A DNA stretch of 35,935 bases from a virus. The stretch covers positions 1-35,935 of IMG/VR virus record IMGVR_UViG_3300045253_000033; one strand, given 5' to 3'. Shown here piece after piece: positions 1 through 7,906 of the stretch; positions within the stretch are counted from its first letter, which is position 1; the number at the start of each line of letters is the position of its first letter. Under the pieces are notes generated by a model. It searched no databases and was not told the origin of the DNA. It saw only the letters and a list, made by a program, of their open reading frames with translations. Both the position numbers and the translations under genes were made by a program.

Positions 1-2
1 CC

Positions 3-92
3 AGCGACGGCGATCTATCGCGCAAGGAACTGTTCCTGATCGTTCGCAAAGGATGGCGCGCCATGTGGGACAGTTGGGAAGCGACAAAATGA
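3..92 (+). CDS. C-terminal end of an unknown protein (cut by window edge)
   Basis: An open frame runs in from the left edge and ends at TGA 90-92. It encodes 29 residues finishing in KGWRAMWDSWEATK. The Trp- and Lys-rich end looks like real protein, and its stop overlaps the ATG at 89 in an ATGA junction, the arrangement seen between most genes here. Too little is present to assign a family. Confidence 0.5.
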   Translation, partial: SDGDLSRKELFLIVRKGWRAMWDSWEATK

Positions 93-172
93 AGGTTTGC
101 ACGAAGTGTCTACAAAAACAACCCGTGGCTGACCACTCCCCGATCGCCGACCTGCGGGCGGCACTGCTATGA
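89..172 (+). CDS. 27-aa micro-ORF with CxxC start, possible endonuclease remnant
   Basis: The frame begins MKVCTKC and stops after 27 residues. It is joined by ATGA overlaps to the gene before and the frame after. The opening MKxCTKC is typical of the zinc-knuckle N-terminus of HNH homing endonucleases (the HNH gene at 27425-27970 begins MRRCKTC), but the second CxxC and the HNH core are missing. It may be a decayed fragment, or a genuine micro-gene kept for translation coupling. Confidence 0.35.
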   Translation: MKVCTKCLQKQPVADHSPIADLRAALL

Positions 173-300
173 ACTATAGCAGAATGCCAGAGTACAACAG
201 TTGGCATCACATACAGAAACGATGCAATGATCCGCGCAACATACGTTATCCGCGTTATGGTGGGCGTGGCATCAAGTGCCTGTTCCGGCGGGACGCATGA
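169..300 (+). pseudogene. Truncated homing-endonuclease-like (GGRGI family) fragment
   Basis: This 43-codon frame contains MPEYNSWHHIQKRC, then YPRYGGRGIKC. That is the signature (xEYxSWxxMxxRC...YGGRGI) found at the N-terminus of phage HNH/AP2-type proteins. Family members normally run on for 100 or more residues with a SFxxF segment and further domains; here the frame stops seven residues after GGRGIK. I see the signature directly; calling it a broken homing-endonuclease gene is inference. Both ends lie in ATGA overlaps, so the fragment may still be translated. Confidence 0.5.
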
Positions 301-983
301 TCAAAATGACCGTGCCGACATACGAGGATGATCAGAATACGATTGCGTCATTAGGAATCGACCTTGCGAATGCGGAGAAAGAGATCGAGCGACTGGCCAA
401 GGAGTTGGACGAGGCGCACGCGAAGATACAAGCATACGAGTTGAATCAGCAGACGGCTATCGCGTGTATGGCTGATTACGAGCGAGAAGCGGATGCGCTG
501 CGGCAGGACGCCAGCTTCGCGTGGCACGCGCTTAAGTCGTACTCGAATGGACGATGCTTTGTCTGTGGCTGGCCGCTTAAACCGTCAGCAGAAGAAGGGT
601 GCGTGCCGGGCAACTGTTCGTTCCGCAGCGACGCGCCTGAATACGAGTCGCTCCGCAACCGTGCCAAGTGGCTATGGGAATTCATGACCGGCGCCGATCC
701 TGTTGCCGCCCGCGCCGCCAGCGATCCGGGGGAGGGGGGCATGAAGCAACGCGACGATCCTGATACGGACGGCTGGCACTATTCGGACAAACCTGTGCCG
801 GAGGGCGATGGGCGAAAGCTTGTTACGCTGATGCAGGACGGCTTGGTATGGGTTGGAATCCGCCACTGGACGCAGCAAACAGGATGTGTAAATAACAATG
901 AGCCTTGCGGGGAAAGAATCATTGCATGGATGGATTTGCCGCGACCGGCAGAAGGTCGTTACGTTGGAGGACAACTATTGTGA
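297..983 (+). CDS. Coiled-coil / Cys-rich phage protein with DUF551-like C-terminus
   Basis: About 228 residues, taking the ATG at 297 that overlaps the preceding stop (ATGA); an in-frame GTG at 276 is less likely. The first 65 or so residues are a charged helical coiled coil. A Cys cluster follows (CFVCG, then GCVPGNC), a possible zinc site. The C-terminal third begins DGWHYSDKPVPEG and ends IIAWMDLPRP, resembling the W...P...thWmplP layout of DUF551 proteins, which are common in phage early regions and have no known function. The stop overlaps the GTG of the next gene. Confidence 0.7.
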   Translation: MIKMTVPTYEDDQNTIASLGIDLANAEKEIERLAKELDEAHAKIQAYELNQQTAIACMADYEREADALRQDASFAWHALKSYSNGRCFVCGWPLKPSAEEGCVPGNCSFRSDAPEYESLRNRAKWLWEFMTGADPVAARAASDPGEGGMKQRDDPDTDGWHYSDKPVPEGDGRKLVTLMQDGLVWVGIRHWTQQTGCVNNNEPCGERIIAWMDLPRPAEGRYVGGQLL

Positions 984-1540
984 CCTCACCCGACGACGCG
1001 CTGATCGCAGACATTGATCTCGCTCTGTCTTACGCGGACAGGAATGCGGTACTCACGGCTTTGCGGAGAGCCCGCGACCGGATCACGGAGGACACGGGAA
1101 CAATGCAGACGCAGAACCTGCGTCTTGCCGGCTATGAACAGCGCCTCGCCGCCCTCGCGCGCGAGCTTTGGCAGGCGCGGGCGGTCCTGAATGATCTGCG
1201 CGGCTGGCAGATAGCGGCAATGTATGTCGCCGGAATCCCGAAGAATAAGCCGCTCCCCGAGCGCCTAGACTTCGCCATGCGCTACGTTCGCAAGCACGAA
1301 GCAGAGGTATTCTGGATGACGGGACGACCAAACGATGACCTGAAATTTCGTACCGCTATCGCGGCGGTCATGCTCGCAGGAAGCGACGAGGACAAGAATA
1401 CCATTACGCGCTCGATGGCTCCGCTCAAGGCGTTGTCAGCAATGATGGCTGGAGTGCCGGTCAACATGGAGGCCGCACTTGCCGGCACAGAGGATTGCAT
1501 ACCGCTGATAAAACTGTGGCACGACAGCGGCAAGGATTGA
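980..1540 (+). CDS. Hypothetical helical protein
   Basis: The start is GTG 980: it gives a GTGA overlap with the previous stop and has a full GGAGG 9 bases upstream (966-970), whereas the longer frame opening at 905 has no site of this kind. The product is about 186 residues and mostly helical. A coiled-coil-like stretch covers residues 20-75, followed by a moderately hydrophobic helix and a C-terminal helical part with RSMAPLKALSAMMAGVP. I do not recognise a family. The position suggests an accessory gene co-translated with its neighbour. Confidence 0.7.
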   Translation: MTSPDDALIADIDLALSYADRNAVLTALRRARDRITEDTGTMQTQNLRLAGYEQRLAALARELWQARAVLNDLRGWQIAAMYVAGIPKNKPLPERLDFAMRYVRKHEAEVFWMTGRPNDDLKFRTAIAAVMLAGSDEDKNTITRSMAPLKALSAMMAGVPVNMEAALAGTEDCIPLIKLWHDSGKD

Positions 1541-1580
1541 ACGCGCGCACGCCGCTCGCGTGCACAACAGGAGAATCACG

Positions 1581-1931
1581 ATGGGACAGGTAATCAACGT
1601 AACCGCCAAGAATGGCCGCAACAGCTTCACCGCGTCAGCAGGCGACACTCTGCGCATCAAGTTCAACACCGGCCCCGCCAAGACGCGCTTGGTTGGCTCC
1701 ATCGACTTGTACGCGGGCGGACCGAACTTCAACCTGGTCGGACAGATCGTGGATGGCACAGGCGCGGTACAGCCGAGCACGCCCAAGGCCCCGGTCGGCC
1801 CCACGGCGACCTGCAAGCTCGACTTCGACAAGTTCACGCCGCTGACCGACTACTACTTCGAGGTCCAGGTGGGCGGGGAGGCGAGCGACTCAGGCTTCAA
1901 GTGTGACTACGTGCAGCCGATGGATCGGTAG
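1581..1931 (+). CDS. Small beta-sandwich (Ig-like) hypothetical protein
   Basis: About 116 residues from ATG 1581, which has AGGAG upstream; an in-frame GTG at 1560 is rejected because it lies before that site. The sequence alternates hydrophobic and polar residues (VINVTAKNGRNSFTASAGD ... LRIKFNT) and has many Gly, Thr and Asp turns, as expected of an Ig-like beta sandwich. It ends with a FEVQVGG strand. No catalytic motif is visible. It is separated by about 40 bases from the previous gene, so it may have its own translation initiation. Confidence 0.7.
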   Translation: MGQVINVTAKNGRNSFTASAGDTLRIKFNTGPAKTRLVGSIDLYAGGPNFNLVGQIVDGTGAVQPSTPKAPVGPTATCKLDFDKFTPLTDYYFEVQVGGEASDSGFKCDYVQPMDR

Positions 1932-1933
1932 CC

Positions 1934-2146
1934 ATGATCGAACCAGACATGAACGTAGTAGGCGCACAAGAGACCCAGGCCGGAACGCTGCAACTGAGTA
2001 GCACCACGCTTGGCGAGAACATTGACAGCCGTATTGCCAAGCACAAGGACGCTATCGTTCGCCTTGAGCGCGTGCGCGATACCCTACGTTCAGGCTCGAT
2101 ACTCGACGTGAGCATGAGCGATCTACAGCACGCGATGCGCTGGTGA
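1934..2146 (+). CDS. Small hypothetical protein (70 aa)
   Basis: Starts 2 bases after the preceding stop and ends in a GTGA overlap with the next gene. A flexible N-terminus is followed by a charged amphipathic helix with HKDAIVRLERVRDTL. No family is recognised. The tight packing on both sides supports a real gene. Confidence 0.65.
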   Translation: MIEPDMNVVGAQETQAGTLQLSSTTLGENIDSRIAKHKDAIVRLERVRDTLRSGSILDVSMSDLQHAMRW

Positions 2147-2469
2147 TCCCTGAGGCCGAGGTCGAGCGGGCCGTGGACTACCTGCGCGACTCAGCGGAGA
2201 AGGCCGCCATGTGTCGTGCCACCCGGCACTATCTCGCGGAGTGGCTGAAGTCCAAGCGCGCGATGCTGCAAGCGCAGAAGATCGGTGACGGGCTGGGCGC
2301 GAGTGAGGTATTCGCGCTCGGCCATCCCGAGTACCAGCAGGCGCTAAACGACTACCGGGTAGCGGTCGAGCAGGACGAGCGGCACAGGTTCTTGCGGGAG
2401 GCGGCGGTGGCTAAGATAGACTTCTATCGGACCCAGTGTGCGAATGAGCGCGGAGCGATGAAGGTATGA
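2143..2469 (+). CDS. Conserved phage helical protein (108 aa)
   Basis: Starts with GTG in a GTGA overlap with the gene before it. It is entirely helical and charged, with the pattern AVDYLRDSAEKAAMCRATR, then HRFLREAAVAKIDFYRTQ. This resembles a small protein I know from early regions of several proteobacterial phages, where a DYLRD...AEKAA start and a C-terminal RxxxAxAxIexwRTQ helix recur, often near recombination genes. The function is unknown; the resemblance is from memory and not tested. Confidence 0.7.
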   Translation: MIPEAEVERAVDYLRDSAEKAAMCRATRHYLAEWLKSKRAMLQAQKIGDGLGASEVFALGHPEYQQALNDYRVAVEQDERHRFLREAAVAKIDFYRTQCANERGAMKV

Positions 2470-2744
2470 TCGAGCTACGGATTGTCCTGCATCCACTTAC
2501 CCACGGAGAAGAGTGGAAATCGGGATTGTGTTGGATGAAACACGAAGACCTTGGCTCCGCTTACCGAGCAGTCCTGCAATATCGACTTATAATCCATCAT
2601 GAGTTTATAGAAGCTACATGGATAGACGTGCCAATTATTCAGCCCGTGTTGCCCTCAATCGTGACAGGCTCGGACGAACCGCCGCCCTCAAAAACAATCG
2701 TGCGCTCCCTGATCGACCGTATCCTCGGCGCGTTGGCGTGGTAG
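2466..2744 (+). CDS. Small hypothetical protein running into the convergent operon
   Basis: Begins MIELRIVLHP at an ATGA overlap. The first 57 residues look like a complete small domain ending TWIDVPII, similar to short phage proteins with an IELR...W..VP layout. From about base 2639 the frame lies antisense to the end of the minus-strand gene 2639-3043, so the last 35 residues are probably an extension with little constraint. The result is a tail-to-tail overlap of about 106 bases with no visible terminator. Confidence 0.55.
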   Translation: MIELRIVLHPLTHGEEWKSGLCWMKHEDLGSAYRAVLQYRLIIHHEFIEATWIDVPIIQPVLPSIVTGSDEPPPSKTIVRSLIDRILGALAW

Positions 2745-3043
2745 GCGTCATTCAACGCCTTCAGCACGTCATCCTCCCCGCTCGCCACCACCTGACCCGC
2801 CTGCTTGTACTGGGTAAGGAAGATCGCGGCCTTAAGCTTCACTTCGATCAGGTAGGGGTTGGCTTGGTCAATGGGCATCATAGCGATGTGCCGTACCGCG
2901 TCTAGACCGTCGCAGTGATAGAGTTCCATGCGCTTGACGATCTCGGCCCGGAAATCGCCATCAATGACCCGAGTGAGCCCCTTGTCGGGCTCGGGGAAGG
3001 GCAGCACCCTCGCGGGGAGCCGCGGGCGATAGTTGTTGGGCAT
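2639..3043 (-). CDS. Last gene of the late block, hypothetical (possibly TerS-like)
   Basis: A 134-residue protein starting one base after the stop of the ATP-grasp gene. The N-terminus is Pro/Arg-rich (RPRLPARVLPFPEP). The middle is helical (FRAEIVKRMELYHCDGLDAVRHIAMMP, 7 to 8 turns) with LKAAIFLTQYKQAG, and the tail carries a short strand (RTIVFEGG). The helical core with KxxAAxFLxxY reminds me of small terminase subunits, whose helices repeat such a pattern. No clear HTH is seen, and the gene is far from TerL. Treat TerS as a weak alternative to hypothetical. Confidence 0.6.
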   Translation of the reverse strand: MPNNYRPRLPARVLPFPEPDKGLTRVIDGDFRAEIVKRMELYHCDGLDAVRHIAMMPIDQANPYLIEVKLKAAIFLTQYKQAGQVVASGEDDVLKALNDAYHANAPRIRSIRERTIVFEGGGSSEPVTIEGNTG

Positions 3044-3044
3044 A

Positions 3045-4394
3045 TCACATCACCTTGAAGTTCTTTGCAAACCCGTGAGATTGAATCATCGGTAATCCCG
3101 CAATCAAGCGCCCGCGACCGATGTCGGGCCGGTGGAATGGCTTGATGGGCATCTTCACCTTGACCGCGGCGGCATACGCGCTCCTGCGCGCTCCGGTGAT
3201 GGTATCCCCGGTTCCCGTCACGACGCAAATGTAGTCTCCCGCCGAGACGTAGTTCGGCATCCGCACCACCCTGCCGTCCACCTGTACCGGCACCGGGTCA
3301 TCGCTCATCATCACCTCGCACAGGTGGATGTGTTCGCGGTCGGAGACCCCGTAGACCGGGATGTTGGAGACTTCTTTGTTGGTCAGGTGGGAGAACGGGA
3401 AATCCGGGATCGGCTTCACGATAGATATGCAATGCACGTTCTCCTTGACCTGGAGCGTATCGCGCCCGTTCAGGAGGTCCACCATCCACTGCGCGGGGTC
3501 CCCTTCGTGGGTGGCGGTCTGGTTGTAGAATCCTGGCCACGGCGGGCGCATGGTGAACTCGAAGGGCCAGAAGGCCCCGCTCTCGTCGATCATGCCGTTA
3601 TTGTCGATGTAGCCCACGTAATCCATCGCCTTGAGCATCTTGGTCATGGGCTTGAGTGCCACGTCGGCCAGCTTCGATTCCCGCACGTACATGGAGAGCG
3701 TCCCCATCTCGCCGGTATTCGGCCCCATGTCGCCGGCCATGAGCGGCTTGTACTCGAAGTTCTCGTACCACCACTTGCACCACCCGCCGGGACCGAACCA
3801 TCCGCCCACTGCCATCTCGCACCCGGTCTTCTTCTCTTGCAGGATGAACCCGTGCTTGGCCGCGTCGTGGCGCAGCTTGTCGTTGCGCTTCCATCGGGTG
3901 AGCATGAACGACAGGCTCGCCGCATCGTCGGCGACGAAGGATAGCGCCTTGTCGGCGTCCCCCGAGGGCTTGCTGACGAGATAGGCGGGATGGGATTCCA
4001 CGAACCGCGCCGCCTCGTCGTAGTCGGTAAACGCCTTGCTCGGGATCGTCTTCAGGCCCGCAGCCTTCATCGCCTCTTGCCCAACCCGACGGTTAAGCTC
4101 CCACTCGGTTGCCTGCGGCGAGGGGGCAAAGATCGGGTATCCCAACTGGCGGTAGGGTTCGAGGAGGTCGGTGTAGTGGGAATTGTCGGCTAAGAAAATC
4201 AAATCGCTCCAGCCAAGATAACGAGTGCGGAGCAATTCATAATCCACAAGCTTAGGAACGATTCCCTGTACCGCTAACCTACGCGAACCATCTTTCCTAG
4301 GCTGATCGTACCAAAGGCATTCGTGTCCCCAGTCTTGGCACCGCATCAACCAGTCCAAACAATTCGAGCCTGTATCAAGCGCCAAAATACGCAC
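3045..4394 (-). CDS. PurD-like ATP-grasp enzyme
   Basis: Resembles phosphoribosylamine-glycine ligase (GAR synthetase), an ATP-grasp ligase of purine synthesis. I chose GTG 4394 (about 449 residues): it gives a PurD-like N-terminus (VRILALDTGSN, a Rossmann-type first strand) and has AGGA nine bases upstream. The longer frame from 4457 would run through the HNH gene. Visible motifs are the pre-grasp PSPQATEWELN, the ATP-binding Lys in YLVSKPSGDA (about residue 140), the LQEKKTGCEMAVGG segment, GDMGPNTGEMGTL (about 223; PurD has GDxGPNTGGMG) and FEFTMRPP (about 278; PurD has EFNxRxGDP). The second GG of the glycine loop is GE and the metal-binding Asn is Thr, so the substrate may differ from PurD. 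The role in a late phage block is unknown: nucleotide supply, or ligation onto a base or virion protein. Confidence 0.8.
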   Translation of the reverse strand: MRILALDTGSNCLDWLMRCQDWGHECLWYDQPRKDGSRRLAVQGIVPKLVDYELLRTRYLGWSDLIFLADNSHYTDLLEPYRQLGYPIFAPSPQATEWELNRRVGQEAMKAAGLKTIPSKAFTDYDEAARFVESHPAYLVSKPSGDADKALSFVADDAASLSFMLTRWKRNDKLRHDAAKHGFILQEKKTGCEMAVGGWFGPGGWCKWWYENFEYKPLMAGDMGPNTGEMGTLSMYVRESKLADVALKPMTKMLKAMDYVGYIDNNGMIDESGAFWPFEFTMRPPWPGFYNQTATHEGDPAQWMVDLLNGRDTLQVKENVHCISIVKPIPDFPFSHLTNKEVSNIPVYGVSDREHIHLCEVMMSDDPVPVQVDGRVVRMPNYVSAGDYICVVTGTGDTITGARRSAYAAAVKVKMPIKPFHRPDIGRGRLIAGLPMIQSHGFAKNFKVM

Positions 4395-4815
4395 AGCGTC
4401 TTTTCCTTGCTCTTTCTTGTTGGCGATGACACTCGGCGCAGCGCCTCCACCCCCCATGAGACTGGGTGTTTTCTTCAGTGTATAGATGACCGTTACGGCA
4501 ATGAGTTTGACTAAGCCTGGGGCCTTTGCACTGAATCATCCGACCTTTGTTATATGCGTCTTGTATGTTATCGCTTTGGGTTCCTGGGAATAAGTGGTTG
4601 GGGTTCACACAAGCAGGAACATCACAGCGATGACAGACGGATTTATCTCCTATATCGCCCCAATAGGCTTGATAAGCCGCCCGGTGGGCCAAGACCGCAA
4701 CACCATTGTCTCGAATAATGCCATATCCCCCACTGTGCATTCTTCCCATCCAAATCCAGCATCCACATTCAGGGATGCGCTCAACGTGCTGTTCAATGTA
4801 CTCTTGGGTAATCAC
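4375..4815 (-). CDS. HNH homing endonuclease (HNH_3 type)
   Basis: 146 residues from GTG 4815, which overlaps the upstream stop (GTGA). A CWIWMGRMHSGGYG start is followed by AHRAAYQAYWG, then VCHRCDVPACVNPNHLFPG with TQSDN: the His, paired Cys and Asn-His layout of HNH_3 homing nucleases. A C-terminal Cys/His segment (HCRNGH ... CAECH) is a likely second zinc knuckle. Such enzymes nick DNA and spread their own gene. The base composition is more AT-rich than the flanking genes, and the 3' end overlaps the start of the ATP-grasp gene by 20 bases, which fits insertion at an existing gene junction. Confidence 0.85.
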   Translation of the reverse strand: MITQEYIEQHVERIPECGCWIWMGRMHSGGYGIIRDNGVAVLAHRAAYQAYWGDIGDKSVCHRCDVPACVNPNHLFPGTQSDNIQDAYNKGRMIQCKGPRLSQTHCRNGHLYTEENTQSHGGWRRCAECHRQQERARKRRCAYFGA

Positions 4816-6176
4816 TGCGGAGGGGCCATGCCTTGCGGGGGCTGAGTTGCCTGCTCGGTCGCACCCATGCCTAGCGCCGGACCCGCGATGTTCATGCTAG
4901 GAACTGATCGGGAACTAGCGTTCAGCATCCTGGCGACCAGAGAATGAAATAGGGCGCTGCGGTCGGCAAGGTAGGCGGCAAATTTGCCTGAATTGGTAGT
5001 CAGGAGACCAAGCCCGGTCAGGTTCTTGTTTGCCTCTCGCAGCACTCTGCGTTCTACCATGGGTAATGCGGTCAACATCTTGGATTCTTCGGCATTGAGT
5101 GGCCGAACCTCTGGCACGACTTTGGCGATCTCATCCTTCAGGCTACGCACCAATCTTTTCTGCGCCGCTGTATCGGCAACCTTTTCAGGACCCCCGTAGG
5201 CTTTCTCGCTCAACATTCGATTGGTTCCCTGCTTCATCTTCTGCGCGGTCTGGACCGGGATGGCGGCATCGGGTATCAGCGGGTTATTCAGGAAGTTGTC
5301 CCATACCTTTTGGATCGCCGCGACATCCGACGCTGAATCAACCTGCATCTGGAACTTGTCTACTGTTTCTTGCAGGCGTGAGGCAACGAGATTCTTGTCC
5401 ACCGTTGCAGGCGAGTTCTTGATGATGTCGGCAATGCGCTCATTCAAGCTGGAAATTCTCTCGTTCATCTTGCCCAGCCCGCCCTTTGATACATTGAGAC
5501 CTTGATCGAGCATCGCTTGCACTGCGGGCTCGATCCTGCCCTTTCTCATCTCGTCTAGGCTGGGTCTCAGCGCACGCTGCATCTCTGCCTTGGCTCCTGA
5601 TTTAAGGGCACCAGCAGCGCCCTCTGCTGCGGCTGGCGCCTTTGCCCCGAGGAACATGGGGAGTTGCTTGATCAACTCCTCAATGCCACCCCCGAACGCA
5701 GCCTGTACGGGGCCAGAAGTCTTCGGGGGCGCGATCACGTTCTTGAGGGCTTCGCCGCCCTTCTCGAACGGGTACGCGATTCCTTTGGGAATGAAGTTCA
5801 GAGGATTGTAAGGAGATGCGCCGGACTGCGTTCTGGGCTTATAGGTCAGAGCCTCTTGAATCATGCGAGAGACATCCGTGGGCTCAGTCTTGGTAATGCC
5901 AGCGGCGTGCAGCGGAATGGCACCCAAGCCGGCAATGTCCCCGCCCACCTTCCCGGCAAAACCGCTTCCCATCGCTATCAACGGTTCGGCTACCGCCCCC
6001 ATCGCTTCGGAAGCAACGCCGGGGAAAGCCTGACCCCCTGTTTCTGGCTTGGTAGTCTTGGCAGGCTTGGATTGCTTGGAGAGTTGGTACGCCTGAGACA
6101 CCGTATCAAACTCTGGCGTCCCTTTCTTATCGGCGTTCGAGACTATCCACTGAGCATATTCTTCAGCAGAGGCCAT
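4812..6176 (-). CDS. Internal virion / DNA-ejection-type protein (454 aa)
   Basis: The N-terminus AEEYAQWIVSNADKKGTPEF matches the short helical repeat (A...A...AdaxGd/tpEF..) common near the ends of phage ejection proteins. A Gly/Ala-rich, weakly hydrophobic region follows (residues 45-190), then a long helical region with LGKMNERISSLNERIADII and further coiled-coil helices, and a Pro/Gln tail. This is the third of three consecutive proteins in the position of P22 gp7/gp20/gp16, which enter the host envelope during DNA delivery. The role comes from position and composition; there is no catalytic motif. Confidence 0.65.
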   Translation of the reverse strand: MASAEEYAQWIVSNADKKGTPEFDTVSQAYQLSKQSKPAKTTKPETGGQAFPGVASEAMGAVAEPLIAMGSGFAGKVGGDIAGLGAIPLHAAGITKTEPTDVSRMIQEALTYKPRTQSGASPYNPLNFIPKGIAYPFEKGGEALKNVIAPPKTSGPVQAAFGGGIEELIKQLPMFLGAKAPAAAEGAAGALKSGAKAEMQRALRPSLDEMRKGRIEPAVQAMLDQGLNVSKGGLGKMNERISSLNERIADIIKNSPATVDKNLVASRLQETVDKFQMQVDSASDVAAIQKVWDNFLNNPLIPDAAIPVQTAQKMKQGTNRMLSEKAYGGPEKVADTAAQKRLVRSLKDEIAKVVPEVRPLNAEESKMLTALPMVERRVLREANKNLTGLGLLTTNSGKFAAYLADRSALFHSLVARMLNASSRSVPSMNIAGPALGMGATEQATQPPQGMAPPQ

Positions 6177-7904
6177 CTACTTGCCTATGATCTTGTCGGC
6201 TTGCTCAAGAATTGAACTACCGCCACCCTGCTTCTGAAGTACATCCTTCAGCGTAGTGTTGGAGTCAGCTTCCTGCCGAGCGGTAAGCTCGATCAGGTCC
6301 GAATGGGTGAACGGCACGGCAGCATGAACATTGTCTAGGGTCTTCTTAACCAACGCCTTCTGTTCTTCTGTCACCCTTGGATTGACCAATATAGGGTCCA
6401 TGCCTGCCTCGATGATCTGGCGTACCTGTGCGAGCTTGTGCAGCTTGGTCAAGTTGGTCTCGCCTTCCTTGGCGACCACATCAATCTGCTTGGAGAACTC
6501 CTGAATCCCCTGCGCGAGACCAGAGGTCTCCACCGCGGCGAGCGTGCGTTGTAGCCCGGTCGCCATTACGTTGTAGGTCTGCGCTTCTTGGGTGGTCATT
6601 TTCTGCGCGAGGACTTCCTTGGTCGCGTCGATCAGGCCCGCTCCTTGATGCCGACCACCAAACAAACCAGTGGTCTGGGCCGATACCGGGAGCTTGACGA
6701 TGTTGGCAAGGTCTCTGGACGCCTGATTCGCGGCCTGCATGACACGATTGGTATAGACCGATTCCCGCCCCCCGGTGATTTGAATGGCGTTCTTCTTCGC
6801 CGCCACGACCGAGGGATCGGCTGGGCCGCCGGGGATCGCTTCCAACTCACCCTTGTTGTCTTTGGACCAGCGATAGCCGGACGGGGCTTTTCCTTCTCCG
6901 CCCCCGCCGACGTTGATCGTCGTGCGACCCTTGCGCCCCTCCTCTGCGGCGGCCATCTTGCGCGCCTTCTCCACAACCCCAGGGGGCTGTTGATCCAAGG
7001 GCAATGCCGGATTACCGCCAGCAGCAAAGACGGTTCGGGCAATCTCAGGATCAGGTTTTGGACCCCTGCTCTCGTCTTGCAATGCCTTCTGCGCCCTCAT
7101 CGCAGCCGCCCCGGCGTTCCAGAGTTCGGCTTGCATCTTGAGCTTGTCCATCGCCTCCTTATTTTCCCTCTCCAACATAGGCCACGCCTTAGAGAGCACC
7201 TTGTATTGCAGGTTAGGCGGGATGTTCATCTTGTCCATCTGCGCGGTAATCTGCCCGACCGAGGGAACCTGCCGCGGCATGATTCCCTGTCCCGACGGTC
7301 CTAGCCCGCCGCCCAAATCTGGCTTCGCCGTCGCTCCCGGCACCCAACCCTGCACGGGAGAGGGCATTCCGCCCTGCGGGGTTCCCTGCGGGGGCGCGGC
7401 GGGTCCTTGCGGCCCCACTGGAGCAGGGCCTTGTGCAGGAGGTCCGCCAACGCCTAGAGGGGGTGGGGGCGCTCCGCCGCCAGCGCCGGGACCGCCCTGC
7501 ATCAACCGCTGCATCATGTTCATGCCCATGCTCGCCTGTGGGCTGGATTGCGGGCCAAATGCAGCGGGCATGCCGCCACCCATGCCGGGAGCCATTGGCG
7601 GCGCGGCCCCCATCATCGGAGGCGAACCCACCCCCGGCGGGGGAGGTTGTCCCGTGATGGGGATTGATGGTGGCGACGGTTGTGGCGAAGGTTGTTGCTG
7701 GTCTTGGCCCGAGGCAAATGTCCTCATCAACTTCATGAGGTAGTCATTGACTAGCTGGTCTTCTTTCTGCGTCTGCTGTTCTTGGCCGAATATCTGCTTA
7801 CGCAGGTCATCGAATTCCTGCGTATGCTTGACCTGCGCCTGCTCGTAGTCGCGGCGCGAGGCGGAATCGCGCGAGGAAGTGAGGCCGGCGTCAAAGGCAG
7901 GCAT
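6177..7904 (-). CDS. Proline/glycine-rich internal virion protein (575 aa)
   Basis: A helical N-terminus (about 65 residues, Gln-rich) is followed by a long low-complexity region (about residues 70-210) made of Pro, Gly, Met and Gln with runs such as APPPPLGVGGPP. A helical C-terminal half follows, with EVLAQKMTTQEAQTYNVM and a final QADKIIGK. The layout resembles ejection or internal virion proteins that must unfold to leave the capsid. It ends directly against the start of the next gene (stop at 6177, next ATG at 6176). I see no muramidase or protease motif. Confidence 0.6.
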   Translation of the reverse strand: MPAFDAGLTSSRDSASRRDYEQAQVKHTQEFDDLRKQIFGQEQQTQKEDQLVNDYLMKLMRTFASGQDQQQPSPQPSPPSIPITGQPPPPGVGSPPMMGAAPPMAPGMGGGMPAAFGPQSSPQASMGMNMMQRLMQGGPGAGGGAPPPPLGVGGPPAQGPAPVGPQGPAAPPQGTPQGGMPSPVQGWVPGATAKPDLGGGLGPSGQGIMPRQVPSVGQITAQMDKMNIPPNLQYKVLSKAWPMLERENKEAMDKLKMQAELWNAGAAAMRAQKALQDESRGPKPDPEIARTVFAAGGNPALPLDQQPPGVVEKARKMAAAEEGRKGRTTINVGGGGEGKAPSGYRWSKDNKGELEAIPGGPADPSVVAAKKNAIQITGGRESVYTNRVMQAANQASRDLANIVKLPVSAQTTGLFGGRHQGAGLIDATKEVLAQKMTTQEAQTYNVMATGLQRTLAAVETSGLAQGIQEFSKQIDVVAKEGETNLTKLHKLAQVRQIIEAGMDPILVNPRVTEEQKALVKKTLDNVHAAVPFTHSDLIELTARQEADSNTTLKDVLQKQGGGSSILEQADKIIGK

Positions 7905-7906
7905 GA

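Noticed and set aside
2600-2760. Terminator between the two convergent blocks at the left
   Set aside because: No GC hairpin followed by a T-run on either strand; the genes overlap tail to tail.
3132-3944. 270-codon plus-strand frame opposite the ATP-grasp gene
   Set aside because: His/Val/Arg-rich shadow of the conserved PurD-like frame, with no ribosome site or operon context on the plus strand.
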